DNA of 64,000 nucleotides from Physcomitrium patens (GCF_000002425.4 NC_037257.1:15862733-15926732), one strand, 5' to 3'; positions 1-11,284 are shown, counted from the stretch's first letter. Program-made: numbers and translations. The notes: generated from the letters alone by a model not told the origin.

Positions 1-303
1 TATGACAATAGTCTAGATAATCAACATAGTACTTTGTGGAAATTTTCAAAACGTTGGTTTGGACCATATGTAGTAACAATTGTTTATGATAATGCGACTT
101 ACTTATTACGGGAGTTAGATGGTACAAAATTGAAAATACCAATTGCAGGGAAGCGAGTAAAAATATTTAAACGAAGACACGCGGAGATGAATATGGAAGA
201 CCTTAATGAAGGTATAGAGATTCAGCAGCAAGAAGATGAAAGTAATTTGGATAATGAAGGTGACAAAGACAAACTGGACAAAGACGTAGAGGATATATTC
301 TAA
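1..303 (+). CDS. A1 pol, integrase C-terminal end (partial at window edge)
   Basis: The frame is open from the first base to the stop at 301-303, so this is the last 100 codons of a Ty3/gypsy pol polyprotein whose start lies left of the window. It carries the GPY/F-type integrase tail (RWFGPYVV near residues 18-25), then a lysine/arginine-rich stretch (KRVKIFKRRH) and a very acidic end rich in E and D. There is no chromodomain. It closely matches the pol end of A5 at 22165-22476 on the other strand. The integrase tail helps bind DNA and choose the target during integration of the cDNA. No stop interrupts this visible part. A polypurine tract and the 3' LTR follow 50 bases later, as expected for the end of a complete element. 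Confidence 0.85.
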   Translation, partial: YDNSLDNQHSTLWKFSKRWFGPYVVTIVYDNATYLLRELDGTKLKIPIAGKRVKIFKRRHAEMNMEDLNEGIEIQQQEDESNLDNEGDKDKLDKDVEDIF

Positions 304-352
304 ATCAAACAGCAATTGGGTAAATTGGTGCATACCAGAGGATGCACAGGTT

Positions 353-365
353 CAGAGGGGGTAGA
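353..365 (+). other. Polypurine tract of A1
   Basis: A purine-rich run (AGAGGGGGTAGA) lies directly before the LTR start. This is the usual primer site for plus-strand cDNA synthesis. The same GGGGGTRGA-TGT arrangement is seen in A3, A4, A5 and A6. Confidence 0.75.
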
Positions 366-559
366 TGTCATGTTGTAACACGAGTATACCGTAAAAATAT
401 AAAGAAAAGGGACTTTTATTAATGTTTAGTTAGCTCGAATATTGGGAGCAACGACCAACTCCAGTGCAAATACTGAGTGGCCAGGTTCAGTCACCCCATT
501 ACAGTCAGTCAAGGCATACTGAAATACTCCATTCGATTCCAATAACGGGAGTCAGCAGG

Positions 560-1099
560 TGTCAGGGACAAGAACTCGATGAAAGCTAAAGAGTAAGTGA
601 GACTTTTCTCAAAAAGAAATAGGACAAAATAGAAATATGTATATTAAGAAAGAAACTGGAATGGCTATTGCCAAAATACAAGAAAACTAGAGACCCTTGA
701 AACTAGACTAGAAGCAAGAAAGGAGTTGACAAGAGTGAAGAGGGCTTCACTCTTGCCTCTATATATACTATCTAACTAGAAGCCACGTGGCGATGTTCTA
801 TAAGACCTCCAATATATGTTGACTTTCTAGGCCACATGCCTTTGCTTGCAAGGCAAGTTTTCTATGGATGGACCACGTAGTTAGCTTGTTCTTTAAGCTT
901 CCAACATGTGTGGTACATGGCTAACTTGTTGACCAAGTTTCTAACCTAAAAGTCAACTATAGACTCCTATAAAGTCAAAGCAGCGTCTATGAAGCTTCTA
1001 AGAAGCTTTCCTAGAAGATATTACACAATTAACCTACTTTTATCTACTTTTACATACTTTTATCTATTCATATAGGTAATTATATGTATGTCCGTGACA
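560..1099 (-). repeat. B1, solo LTR of family B
   Basis: A 540-bp unit bounded by TGTCAGGGACA and TGTCCGTGACA and flanked by the perfect 5-bp duplication GCAGG (555-559 and 1100-1104). It is similar throughout to the LTRs of B4 (51252-51809) and B5 (56205-56752, 60182-60741). By comparison with those its transcription sense is the minus strand. No internal element sequence is present, so it is the product of LTR-LTR recombination. It is the innermost insert of the left nest and its promoter motifs are the least decayed of all B LTRs here. Confidence 0.9.
730..791 (-). promoter_or_regulatory. Putative LTR promoter: E-box, TATA and hairpin (B1)
   Basis: Read on the minus strand, a 10-bp palindrome GCCACGTGGC (782-791, with the E-box/G-box core CACGTG) is followed by TATATATA (760-767) and then an 11-bp perfect inverted repeat CAAGAGTGAAG/CTTCACTCTTG with a 4-base loop (730-755). 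All B LTRs keep the order. In B5 the palindrome is GCCACATGGC. The spacing suggests that the hairpin lies at or close to the 5' end of the transcript; the start site itself is inferred. Confidence 0.55.
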
Positions 1100-2179
1100 G
1101 CAGGAAGGGAAAGGACCAATTCACACGACGGGTGAGCCTTGTTCGAAGAGCCAATTGGATCCAATTTTAAGAATCCAATCCGGGTCCTCTTACCCAATAT
1201 GAGACCTGAATTGGTCGAGCAACCCAATGAAGTCTAATTACGGGAAAATCCAGGTTTTACTACGAGCCTCAGCCAATCTGACGCAAAGGACCAATTTGAT
1301 CCAATTACAGGAACATCCGGGTCTTACAACTGGACTCTTAGCCAATATGAGACCTGAATTGGTCAGGCAACTCAATGTGGTCCCGATTACGGGGTTTCGA
1401 TTCTGTTTCAGGCTGTCCTGTTCTCTGTGCCGTTTCCGGGAACGTTGTTTTTGATAAAAGGATCTCTTAAAGGTAAAAATGGAGGAGAAAGCTCTAGCGG
1501 CGAGAGCCAATTTTGGATCCAAGCTCTGACGGTGGCAGCCAATTCCGGATCCAAGACGGATGATTGAAGAAATTCAGAATTAAGGTTAAGAAATGAAAGG
1601 GGAGAGAATAAGTTTTTGAGGAGGGGTTTTTTGAAGGATCAGAGAGCTAGCTTCATGCTTCGGGTCGGTTAAAAAGACAGAGAATTGGATTTTTTTCTTC
1701 ATAGGGTTTTGGGAAGACTGAGGCAATCGTTGCTGAAGTTAGTGTTGTAATGGTGAATCAAGATTTTTAATGAAGTGGATTTGATTACTCTTGGCTGTTT
1801 TGTGAAATCGAGTTACGTTTGTGATGAAGAATTAAAAGGATGTCTATAGGATTGAGTATGCGGAGTGAATGAAATTTATTGGATTAATCTAATAAGACAG
1901 TCAGTGGATACAAGATCGTGAGTATAAAGCGGTATCGAAGATTAGCAGTTTGGATTGTTCGGGGTTCTTTGTAATATCTAGAGACCTACCAGCTGGGGCA
2001 AAAATAACTTTGACAAGCAGTCGAAGGGCATTCGTATAGATTTATGGTGTATTCTTACAGTCGTTTATATTCCAACAGTCAAAAACTGATAGATTGCTTG
2101 AATATTGGCGAATCTCCATACTACCTTCCACAGCCAAACGTCCGGTGCATTCTCGAGCAGGAAAGCACGTAATACAACA

Positions 2180-4260
2180 ACGTACCCGATTCAGGAAGTC
2201 AACATCAATTGGCACAATAGTAGCGCAAAGCTGAAATTGCTCTGGCTTCAACAATGTCGTATATTGTTGATCAAACGATGCTTCTCCAGCCTTTGGTACA
2301 AGATACTATCTCCTCGATAAGGCATCAGATAGTCCTTGTTGCTTTCCAAGTCGATAAGTGATAACAAAATCGAATCTAGATAGCAACATACTCCACCGAG
2401 CTTGTCGTCGATTTAAAATTCGAGCCGACATGAAATACTCCAAATTCTTATGATCTGTGTATATGGTCACTGGATGTATAGCTCCTTCAAGAAAGTGATG
2501 CCATTCTTGGAAAGAATCCACTATAGTAAGAAGTTTTTTATCGTGGATCTTATAATTGATTTCAACAGCAGAAAACTTTTGAGAATAGAATGCAACTAGA
2601 TGGAGCTTCTTGTCTTCTCCCATTTGTGAAAGTACAGCTCCTAAAGCAAAATCCGAGGCATCTGTTTCTAAATAAAAGGCCTTTGTAAAGTCTGGATGTA
2701 CCAAGATTGGAGCCGTAGTAAATGCGGTCTTCAGGTCTTAAAATGCCTTCTCTGCTAGAGGTCCCCATTCCAGCTTATCCTTGCATGTTAATCGAGTGAG
2801 AGGAGCAGCAACTTGAGAGTAATTCTTGATAAAGATCCGATAGAAGTTGGCAAAATCAAGAAAGCATTGTACGTCTCTAACCGTCTTTGGAACCTCCCAG
2901 GACACGATTGCTTCTACCTTCTTGGGGTCCATCTTCAAGCCTTCCGTAGTCGCAACAAACTCCAAAAACTCCATTTCTATTGAGTGAAATAAACACTTCT
3001 CCAACTTGGCATATAGTCTTTGCTCGTGTAGTTTTTCCAAGACCAAACAAACATGTTTTTCATGCTCTTCCTCATTTTTGGAGAATATCAAAATATCATC
3101 CAAATAGATGACAACAAAATCGTCAAGGTACTCTCGGAAAATGTCATTCATCATATGTTGAAAGACCGCTCTAGCATTGGTAAGAGCAAAGGGCATGACA
3201 TTATATTCAAAATGGCCATACCTTGTAAGGAACGCTGTCTTCCACTCATCTCCTTCCTTGATTCGTACAAGGTTGTAAGCTCTCCTTAGATCAATTTTTT
3301 TAAAGATCCTTGCACGTCCAAGTTGTTCTAAGAGACCAGAAATCAAGGATAACGGGTAACGATTCTTCTTTGTTACCTTGTTGAGGCCTCGATAGTCCAC
3401 GCACATCCGTAATGAGCCATCTTTCTTCTTCACAAATAAGATGGGTGCTCCAGCTGACGATTTTGAATGACGGATGAAGTTCTTGGCTAAATTCTCGTTG
3501 ATGTACTTTCGCAACTCCGCCAACTCCGTCTGCGATAGATTGTAGATTGGGCCAAAAGGCGGTTGTGCTCCTTCTTGTAAGTCTGTAGCGCAATCATATG
3601 GTCTGTGTTCTGGTAGCATGTCAGCATTTTTCTTTTGAAACACGTCTTTAAAATCCTTATATTGCTCCAGTATACTTGCTGTCGAGATCTTCTCTCCGGT
3701 AGTTGGAGCCACATAAATGACAAACGATGTGCCTTCCTTGGATGATCTTATAAACACTCTTACTCCAATAAATAAAGATTTCTTTATTCGAGATTTTCTA
3801 CTAAGCTTGCTCTTAGGTGGTTTTGTGGGAAAGGTCATCTTCCGCAACTTCCAATCTATGGATGAGTTATGCTTTTCCAACTAGGAAAGACCAAGAATAA
3901 CAGGATTTGATGGGGTTCTAATAATATTAAAAATAATATAACTTCTATGGTCCTTAAACATCACTTCTATAGGTTTTGATTCATGGGTGACACTACCAGA
4001 CAATAAAGGTCGTCCATCTATGATCTCAACGTGAACAAGTTTGGATTTTTGTACTAAAGGGATCTTATGATGCTTTGCAAATTCTTTGTCTAAGAAACAA
4101 GCAGATGCTCCTGAATCTAATACTGCTATGGTTTTCAATTTTTGAGGGCCAATAAGCAAAGGGATTGTAAAACAAAGGACAAGTTGAGCAGAAAGAAAGG
4201 AACTTGGTTGTTGCTGCGATATTTCACTGTCTAGCCGCACGGTTCCTATTGTGGCTGGGC
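2180..4260 (-). pseudogene. C1 pol: protease, reverse transcriptase, RNase H
   Basis: One minus-strand frame carries, in order, an aspartic protease (DSGAS near 4110), reverse transcriptase (3740-2990) and RNase H (2704-2306; ETDASDFALGAVL, then YTDHKNLEYF). The RT has VDYRGLN, the KKIDL motif and an intact YLDD active site at about 3094-3105. Nonsense codons break the frame at 3881 (TGG to TAG in the protease end), 2737 and 2306. Pol lies in the -1 frame relative to gag and is open back through the end of gag, which fits programmed -1 frameshifting, but no clear slippery site was found. The 3' part (integrase) is displaced by A1. Close relatives are the B3, B4 and B5 pols. Confidence 0.8.
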
Positions 4261-5271
4261 ATCCTCGTTTTCCTGAATAAACGTGCCCCTAATCTTGATA
4301 ATACGTCGATTTTGCTTCTTGGGATAGTTTCCAACTTTGTGGCCTTCTTCACTGCAATATAAGCATAGACCTTCCTCCATACGCTGCTTTTTTTCTTCTA
4401 GAGTAAGAGATTTGACACATACTGCATCAATTTGCATGTCTTCTATCTCTGAATGTGAATTCATGCTGCTTGCCAACATGATTGGGGTGTGGCGAACCGT
4501 ATGTTGTCTTGAACATTGGTCTTGACGAGGTTAAAATAGGCGGTTATCGCACTTCACAACTTGGCTAATAGCTTCGTTGAGCATTTGCGGATGAGGAAGA
4601 GTTAACAGTAAATCCTTCACATCGTCCCTTAAATCCCAATAGAATTGACTCATCAATGCTTTTTCATCCCAATTGATGTCGCATGCTAATTGCCTGAAGT
4701 CCGATGCATAGACTGATGTAGAGCGCATTCCTTGTCGTAGTGACCGGATCTTTGTTGTAGCCCATCGAACCTTATCCTGTTCACCAAATGCTTCCGCAAA
4801 CGCCTCCAAAAAGGTTTCAAAGTTGTTTAGTATAGACGATCGTTTCTCAAACAAAAGAGCAAACCATGATAGAGCTTGTCCTATAAGTAAGGTTCCAATA
4901 AGCCCAACATGTGACTCCTCCGTTGGATAGCGTTCGGGCTATGAAATTGTTATCAACCTGATTTGGTTGACGAATCCTCAAAACTTGAAACGTGTACTAT
5001 CGAACTTGTCCGGAAGGCTAACTCGGGGTTCCTTATGTTGTAGAACCAGCAGTGCTTGTCGAACCTGAGGTAAATTTGCTTCTCCAAGTGTAGAAGTTTG
5101 AGGCTGGTGCAACCTAGATTGTGCCATCCTAGATGCTCCATCATTATGAAGCCTTACTACGACTCCTTCAATCTCTGCAGTTCTTTGCGATAACGTAGCG
5201 AGGGCATTCATGATAGCATCTAACTTGGACTCTGAACTTTCCGTCATACTAATGTCTTGGTGACCGACCAT
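4246..5271 (-). pseudogene. C1 gag with damaged zinc knuckle
   Basis: A single frame from ATG 5271 to the stop at 4246 encodes about 340 codons of a fungal gypsy-type capsid protein. The N-terminus suggests a short coiled coil (ESKLDAIMNALATLSQRTAEIEG). The capsid core runs through FVNQ and the SILNNFETFLEAFAEAFGE region, and the C-terminus has a nucleocapsid knuckle. Three nonsense codons break it (4978, about 4940 and 4531); two fit CGA-to-TGA and CAG-to-TAG changes. The knuckle reads CLYCSEEGHKVGNY, so the last Cys of CX2CX4HX4C is Tyr, a G-to-A type loss. Gag would form the virus-like particle that packages the element RNA. Confidence 0.75.
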
Positions 5272-5305
5272 TCTAAGAGAAGGACAAAAATGACTCTACA
5301 AGAAG

Positions 5306-5520
5306 ACAATATTGGTTTAGAGGAGGGCACTCCGCAACCTCTAAAATGCCTTAAGAGCTTCAAGAAAAGAGGTAATCTACTCTCTCCAAGAAGAATAAGA
5401 CTCCAATATTGTAAAAAAAGAAGTATCAGTTTAGAGGAGGGTAATCCGCAATCTCTAAAATGCTAGTACACTTCCAAGCAGAGGGATAATCCACACTCTA
5501 ACAAAGAAGAAACTAGCTCT
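5306..5520. repeat. Direct repeats in the C1 leader
   Basis: The untranslated leader between the 5' LTR and gag holds two copies of a block of about 36 bp (GTTTAGAGGAGGG..., at about 5315-5351 and 5430-5465, roughly 115 bp apart) and a looser third copy near 5480. The same kind of block (AGAGGAAGGTAATCTGCAACC, GGGATAATCCACTC) recurs in the B5 leader at 59970-60160, so it is a family trait. A role in RNA packaging or dimerisation is possible but only inferred. Confidence 0.5.
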
Positions 5521-5551
5521 GATATCTGAGGTGAGTTCAGTCTCGACAAAC

Positions 5552-5872
5552 TGTCACGGACACAAAAATACAGACTTGAGATCTAACAAGAAATTCAAGA
5601 AGAACTGGCAAGAACTAGATTAATCAGATGAATACAAGAACAACACCAGAGAGGTGAGCTAGAGCTCCAAGAGATGTGTTGTCGAGATTGAAGAACTCTT
5701 CAGCCTCGATTCCAATATATACTCCTATTTAGGAAGCTTCTTAAGCAACTTCTACCAACTAAGAAGCTTCTAGAAGGTTCCATAGACTTGCTTCTAGAAG
5801 GTTCTAGAAACTTATCTCTAGAAGGTTCTAGAAACTTGTCTCTAGAAGGTTCTAAGGACTATGTTCCTAACA
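5552..5872 (-). repeat. C1 5' LTR
   Basis: A 321-bp unit bounded on the plus strand by TGTCACGGACA and CCTAACA (minus strand TGTTAGGAACA...TGTCCGTGACA). It contains a minisatellite of about 24 bp (5768-5860), built on AGAAGGTTCTAGAAACTTGTCT in about four copies. It resembles family B LTRs at the termini but not in the middle. A decayed relative is found at 50743-51251. Confidence 0.75.
5682..5721 (-). promoter_or_regulatory. Putative TATA box and hairpin in C1 LTR
   Basis: On the minus strand a TATATATT box (5714-5721) is followed within a few bases by an imperfect hairpin (5682-5709): outer stem TCGAG/CTCGA, inner stem TGAAG/CTTCA, loop AGTT. The decayed relative at 51089-51118 keeps the outer stem as TCAAG/CTTGA. 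Position and form match the post-TATA hairpin of family B. Confidence 0.45.
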
Positions 5873-6560
5873 ACATGTCCTTGTTCTTTACTTTTTTTGC
5901 AAGTAATTCAAAAGCATCTTCAACAGCTCTCGACTTTGTTGTTAATTCTTCTTCTTTTTCCTTATCTTCAAGAAGAGCTTCTAACTTCTCTTGTAATTCT
6001 TCATTAATAGCTGAAAGAAAGAATTCAATCTTGTTTGGTCTCAATATTAACTTTTCTATTTTTGATAATTAAAAAAATTACCTATCAAATTTTTTTAATA
6101 ATTCTATAGCTTGCAAATTTTTGTTAGGTCACTCAATCTATTCTAAGAATGATTTCTTAGTAACTCCATCAGTATCCTTTAAAAAAATATTCATCTTTCA
6201 ATGCATGTGAAAATACCTCCTATGAACTTCCAAATTGCCCCATAATAGACCTTATATGCTCTCTTATCTCTGGTACAATAGCAAGCTCAAATAATTGAAT
6301 CATCTCCTTCTCAGAAACATTATTCAGTTCTATTTTCTACACATAACATCTTAAATATTTGAAAATATCCCTCCCATCAAATTAGTCAACCTTGTTAACC
6401 ACTGCTTGCAATGCTTTGGTTGCCAAAGCCTCTTTGCAATCATTGCCTTGTTACTATTGCATAAATAATATAAATACTTGAAATATTTTTGGAGTATTTG
6501 GATCAAGATACATACCTTGTTCACCAATAGAAATTCTACTTAAAATTGTGCTTGAAGAAC

Positions 6561-6600
6561 CATCCAAAGCTCCACCCAAAGCTCCATCCAAAGCTCCATC
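6561..6600. repeat. 12-bp tandem repeat in A2 gag
   Basis: About 3.3 copies of the unit CATCCAAAGCTC with small changes. In the minus-strand gag frame it reads as repeated DGAL. Confidence 0.7.
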
Positions 6601-6685
6601 AAAAAGTCCAATTTCAACCTTCTTGCTTTCTTATGCCATCAATTCCAAATAACCACAAATATAATCCAATTCCTTCTACTCCAAA

Positions 6686-6705
6686 CTTTCATGTCGGGTT
6701 CACCA
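6686..6705 (-). other. Primer binding site of A2
   Basis: The minus strand reads TGGTGAACCCGACATGAAAG, four bases inside the 5' LTR. The same sequence sits at the same place in A5 (28046-28065) and A6 (41642-41661), and in decayed form in A4. It should pair with the 3' end of a tRNA ending ...GGGTTCACCA; I cannot say which tRNA. Confidence 0.7.
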
Positions 6706-6709
6706 GTTA

Positions 6710-8034
6710 TGTCATATTATGTGTTGTTTTGCTCAAGAGTGCACTAGGCACCTAGTTGTAGAAGGTGAGATTGTGTTTCACAAGTAGCCAAAAAATTCTA
6801 ATAGGTTTCATCCATTAGAGAAGAATATAATCTGAATTTCAATTCAAAAGTGCTTAAAACACTCTTCTCAGTAGTCTTAACTATATATAAATCCCAATTA
6901 CCTTGTTACTTTCAAATTTAAGCAATTTAGATTTTTCTTATAAATCTCAATTCTAATTAGTGTACTTTAATAAGCTATAACATCCAATCCGAACGTCCAC
7001 TTGATGTAGAATTTTGCATATAATTGTCAATTCAAGTTTTCTAAATGCTTTAGAATTTTTAGCTCAATCCAACTTACAAATTGTGAGAAAACCTCCAAAA
7101 AATTGTACCAATGTCACTCGGTCGCCAACTTGAAAAGTGAAGTAGAAATCCCAGCAATGATTTCTTCCTTTTCAACTATTAACTTTGTCTCAAAATTGAT
7201 GTGTAGCTTGATCTTCAAGTCTTCCAACATCCATGCTAATTTTCATCTTAATCCGATTGATAGATCTTGAGATATCATAGAAACCCTACCCAACCTCAAA
7301 CTCTCACCTTCCGAAATCCTTTTGTGCTAAAAACTAGATATCTCTAAACCACGCCATTAGATTATCACAAAATTTTGTATACACTTAGGACATCCAATAA
7401 TCCAAATAGTGTGAAGTTTTCAACCATAGATGTCACACCAATTGCACGAACTAGCCAAAATTGCTAGCCCTAATTATATTATATAAAATCCAAATCACTA
7501 ATACAAACATAGAATTTGAACAATAATTGCTAAGTCTTCCAAAACCCTCTCAAAACAATTCTTATGTCTTTGAAAAGAACTTCAAGCTAGCTCTCAAATC
7601 CTAACCTTTGATATTTGAACGATCTCCTATTTTGTCCTAGGCCATCGTTTTAGTGACCAAAGGTCTGATTTTGCCCTTGTTTCACAAATGGTCGACCCCC
7701 GAATATCAATTTAATCTATCCTAAGGTGTTTTTAGTCCAATCCTACTCTCAATTTAATCTTAGTACCAAGTATACTAATTATTTACCTCATCTAATCTAA
7801 TTTTATTAATTTATGGTCTTTCTAAGGTAGTAGAAGAGTTTCTACAACCTAGAAGGTAAAATTATGAACTAACCTTCAACCTACTAATTATTAAGATAAG
7901 AAAATAATCTAAGAGGCTTTTATGAAAGCCATGTTTAGATACCTCAAATTATAATTGAACTAAGATAATTAGATATTAATTAGAAATTCAACTTTGATTA
8001 CAATTTCACTATATAGTCGTAATACATCACGACA
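6710..8034 (-). repeat. A2 5' LTR
   Basis: A 1325-bp LTR read on the plus strand from TGTCATATTATGTG to ATACATCACGACA. The ends match A5 LTRs. The centre (7600-7720) shares a block with A6 LTRs (GGTCTGATTTTGCCCTTG, then a GTATCAAT-like stretch). The next four bases (8035-8038) are ACGT, the presumed target duplication, and beyond them integrase of A3 resumes on the plus strand. No gene is seen in it. Confidence 0.8.
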
Positions 8035-8790
8035 ACGTAAACATTCACAAATTGTAAAAGCCTTCGTTAAAGCTTGCAATTGAAGAACAAGACAATGACT
8101 TCGGCTTTTGCCTTATGCATTATGGGTTGATCAAACAATATATAGTTCGGTGACAAAGTATATATTGGTAGAACTTATAACAAGTCAAAAACCAACTATG
8201 CCATTTGAAGAACATGTGCCAACTTGAAGTATACTATGGTCAAAAGATAGATTGACAAGGCAAACATTATTGGCTATTAAAATTTGGCAACTTGAACAAA
8301 GATCAAAAAATGTGGAACTATATTGAAAGGTTATAAATGGTGAAGTTAGGAAATAAGACTTAATTTGATAAGCAACATTAATTGAGACCTAAAACAATTG
8401 AAGAAGATGATTAGGTACTTGTTTATGATAGTAGTCTAGATAGCCAATATAATGCTTGGTAGAAGTTTTCAAAATGCTTGTTTGGACCATACATGGTAAT
8501 AACAGTTCATGATAATGTCACATATTCATTAAACAAGTTGGATGGTACAAGGTTGAAGATACCTATTGCTGAGAAGTAAGTGAAGATTTTTAGAAGAAAA
8601 AATAGAAAAATCAATGTGGAAGTTCATATCAAAGTTTTAAATTTTTTAAAGAAGATAATTATTTTGAAATGGATGGTAGAAATAGTACTAAAGGATTTTA
8701 TGCAAAAAATGAAGAGATGGTGTAAAGCCAATTGTGAACTATGGTTCATTTGGCACATATTAAAGGATGCCCAAGTTCAGAGAAGGTGGA
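8035..8790 (+). pseudogene. A3 integrase end, decayed
   Basis: Plus-strand remnant of family A integrase. It starts within the region matching HSPIVKALVKACN of A6 integrase, continues through VYDSSLDSQ near 8425 and the GPY/F motif (FGPYMV near 8480), and ends in the K/R-rich tail near 8600-8700. Several stops and frameshifts are present. The upstream part of A3 lies left of the window because A2 was inserted here. A purine tract (about 8779-8790) leads into the 3' LTR. Confidence 0.7.
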
Positions 8791-10141
8791 TGTTATATTG
8801 TAACATGACTATATAGTAAAAATATAATCAAAAATAAAATTTTAATTAATATTTAATTATCTTGATTCAATAATAATTCAAGATATTTAGAAATGGCTTT
8901 TATAAAAGCTTCTTAGTTTATTTTCTTATCTTATTACTTAGTAGATTAAAGGTTGGTTAATAATTTTACCTTCTAGGTTGTGGAGTCTCTTTTATTCCTT
9001 TAAAAAAATCATAAATTAATAAAATTAGATTAGAAGAGATAAATAATTAACATGGTTGATACTATGATTAAGTTGAAGATATGGTTGGACTAAAAAATCC
9101 CTATGATAGGTTAGATTGATACTCGAGGGTTGACCATTTGTAAGACAAGGTCAAAATCAGATTTCTAGCCACTAAAAGAATAGCCAAGGCAAAATACGAA
9201 GGCATTAGAAGATTAACAATTAGGATTGAAGAGCAAGCATAAAACTTTTTTCAAAGACATAAGGCTTATTTTTGTAGGATTTTATTTGACTTTGCAATTG
9301 TTGTTCAAAATTAGGATTTATATTGGTGACTTGGAATTTCTGCAATATAATTAGGGCTAGCACGCTTGATTAGTTCATGAAATTTTTGTCACATCTATGA
9401 TTCAAAATTTGAAGGTACTTAGATAATTAGATGTGCTAAGTGTAAGTAAAATTTCTTAATAAACCAATGGTGTGGTTGAGAGATATTTGGGTTTTAGTAC
9501 AAGGAGGTATCAAAGGTTGGCAGTTTGAAGTCAGATAGGATTTCTATGATATCTATAGATTTACTAATTGAATCGTAGTGAAATTTGGCATGATATTAGA
9601 ACAATTGAATATTAAGCTACACATCAACTTTGAGTTGAAATTAATAGTTGAAAAAAGAGAAGGAGAAATTACTATTGGAGCATTTGTATAAACTTTTAAG
9701 TTGGTGGCTAAGTAATATTAGTGTGGTTTTTGGATGTTTTTTTATAATTTGTATGTTAGATTGGAGTGAATTCTTCTTAAACACATAGGAGGCTTATAGT
9801 GGCATTTATATAAAAAAATTGTGCTCAAATTAGACAATCAAATTAGGAGCTACATCTTAATAAAGCTTATTGATTAGGATTAGGGCTTATAAAGAAAAAT
9901 TAAAATTATCTAATTATAAAAATAATAAAACAATTGGAATTTATGTATAATTGAAATTATTAAAAAAAAGTTTTTTTGAACACTTTACATTGGATTTAAG
10001 AACATTGAATTAAAATTCAAATTGAAATATTCTTAGAAGAGTGAAAAATATTAGGATTCTTAGATACTTATAAAATACAACTTCACCTTCTAGAGCCAAA
10101 TGCTAAGTGCATTTTCTAACAGGACGACTTATAATACAACA
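8791..10141 (+). repeat. A3 3' LTR
   Basis: Starts TGTTATATTGTAACATGACTA and ends GACTTATAATACAACA, about 1351 bp. It matches the A2 LTR in reverse orientation with many transitions. No duplication can be matched because the other end is off the window. No open gene is present. Confidence 0.7.
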
Positions 10142-10525
10142 CCATGTTAGGAATTGTGATTAAAAATAGTACTTTTATAGCTACTAGTAAGTATTAATAA
10201 TATCATTAGATTAGTAATAATATTCTTATTATAAATATGATAATGATAGAATAAAATAATATTGAGTAATTGATAGAATCCAAAAATTAGACATTATATT
10301 CAAAAAATTATTTTAATACTATTCTAAATTAAATTGGTCATAGCTCCATAATTATCTAATAGATTTTTTTTAGTCTAAGCTCATTTGGTAGTTGTAAAAT
10401 AGTACTTTATTTGCTATATAAACCATGTATCATTATTCACTATAATTCATTTATAATATATCATTTTTTTAAAAATATATCAATATTGAAATAATTTTTT
10501 GAATCATTGTACATATAATATGACA
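10142..10525 (+). repeat. A4 5' LTR, 3' part only
   Basis: This AT-rich stretch ends in ATAATATGACA and is followed at once by a decayed family A primer site, so it must be the end of A4's 5' LTR. A3 was inserted in this LTR and its left part lies beyond the window. I see no other feature here. Confidence 0.5.
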
Positions 10526-10528
10526 TAT

Positions 10529-10548
10529 TGGATGAATTTGATATAAAA
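10529..10548 (+). other. Decayed primer binding site of A4
   Basis: TTGGATGAATTTGATATAAA aligns with the family A site TTGGTGAACCCGACATGAAA, with C-to-T and G-to-A changes at most differing positions. It fixes the start of the A4 internal region. Confidence 0.55.
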
Positions 10549-10599
10549 AGCTTGAGATAGAAGGTATTTGGAATTTTTTTTGATTTAATTAAATTATAA

Positions 10600-11200
10600 A
10601 GAAAGATGCAAGAAAATGAAAGGAAAGGCTTTTGATGGTATTTCAAGTGGAGTTGGAAGTAGAGCTACAAGTAGAAGATAAGGTATATATTTTGATTCCA
10701 ACTTCACAAATATGTTTGAGGCTTTTGTCTTATTCATTCAATAGTAATAATTGCAAAAGGAAATGACAAATAAAGCATTACAAGTAATTATATATAAGAT
10801 TGATCAATTCAAAGGAAAGGATATTACAAAATATTTAAGCTATTATATAAAGGTGATAGAATTAAAGCATGTTTTAGAAAAGGAGATTGTTCAATTATTT
10901 GAATTGGATATTGTACCAAAATTAAGAAATCAAGTCAAGTCTATTATAGGATATTTTGGAGGTTTATAGGAGAAATTTTCACAAGCATTGAAGGCTGAAT
11001 TTTTCTTGGAAGATAGTGATCATGTTACAAAAAAATCATTTTTTGAATAGATTGAAAGGCCTAAAAAGAATCTTCAAAGAAAAGCAATATTTTTGTCTAT
11101 CAAAGAAAGAGAGGTAATTATTGGATTCAAGTAAAGTGGAGCTTTTTTTTCAAGCCGCTATTAGAGAGTTGTAAGAAAAGTTGGAAATCTTGCTTAAAGA

Positions 11201-11231
<31 letters not shown>

Positions 11232-11284
11232 TGAAGAATTGACAACAAATTGGAAAGAAGTAGAAGAGGCATTAGAATTGCTTC

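Larger units (their letters stand above)
366..2179 (+). repeat. A1 3' LTR (interrupted by solo LTR B1)
   Basis: It starts TGTCATGTTGTAACACGAG after the polypurine tract and ends ...GTAATACAACA, matching in reverse the two LTRs of A5. Without the 540-bp B1 insert and its 5-bp duplication it is about 1269 bp. It contains an imperfect internal repeat: CCAATATGAGACCTGAATTGGTC occurs near 1193 and again near 1342. The base after the LTR begins ACGT (2180-2183), the target motif of this family. Beyond it the sequence is the pol gene of C1, so A1 sits inside C1. Confidence 0.85.
2180..5872 (-). mobile_element. C1, B/C-type gypsy element cut by A1
   Basis: On the minus strand this reads 5' LTR (5552-5872), leader, gag with zinc knuckle, protease, reverse transcriptase and RNase H; it is then interrupted at 2180 by A1. 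Integrase, the chromodomain and the 3' LTR must lie left of the window. The right flank ACATG (5873-5877) is probably the 5-bp target duplication, and beyond it lies the gag of A2. The body still has near-normal base composition and few stops, so it is much less decayed than A2 or A3, which lie outside it. Confidence 0.8.
5873..6709 (-). pseudogene. A2 gag, truncated by C1
   Basis: Minus-strand remnant of family A gag. It aligns with the A5 gag (27210-27998) from the N-terminal GEQGMYLDPN region near 6510 to the EELQEKLEALLEDKEKEEELTT stretch near 5960, and stops abruptly at 5873 where C1 is inserted. Many stops and frameshifts are present; the longest open part is about 5873-6044. Near the N-terminus a 12-bp tandem repeat (6561-6600) would add repeated DGAL units not seen in A5 or A6. 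Base composition is markedly AT-richer than A5. Confidence 0.7.

Noticed and set aside
10142-10525. Independent intergenic region with a possible tRNA A-box (GCTCATTTGGTAG)
   Set aside because: The adjacent primer site shows this is LTR sequence of A4, and no tRNA fold is possible around the motif.
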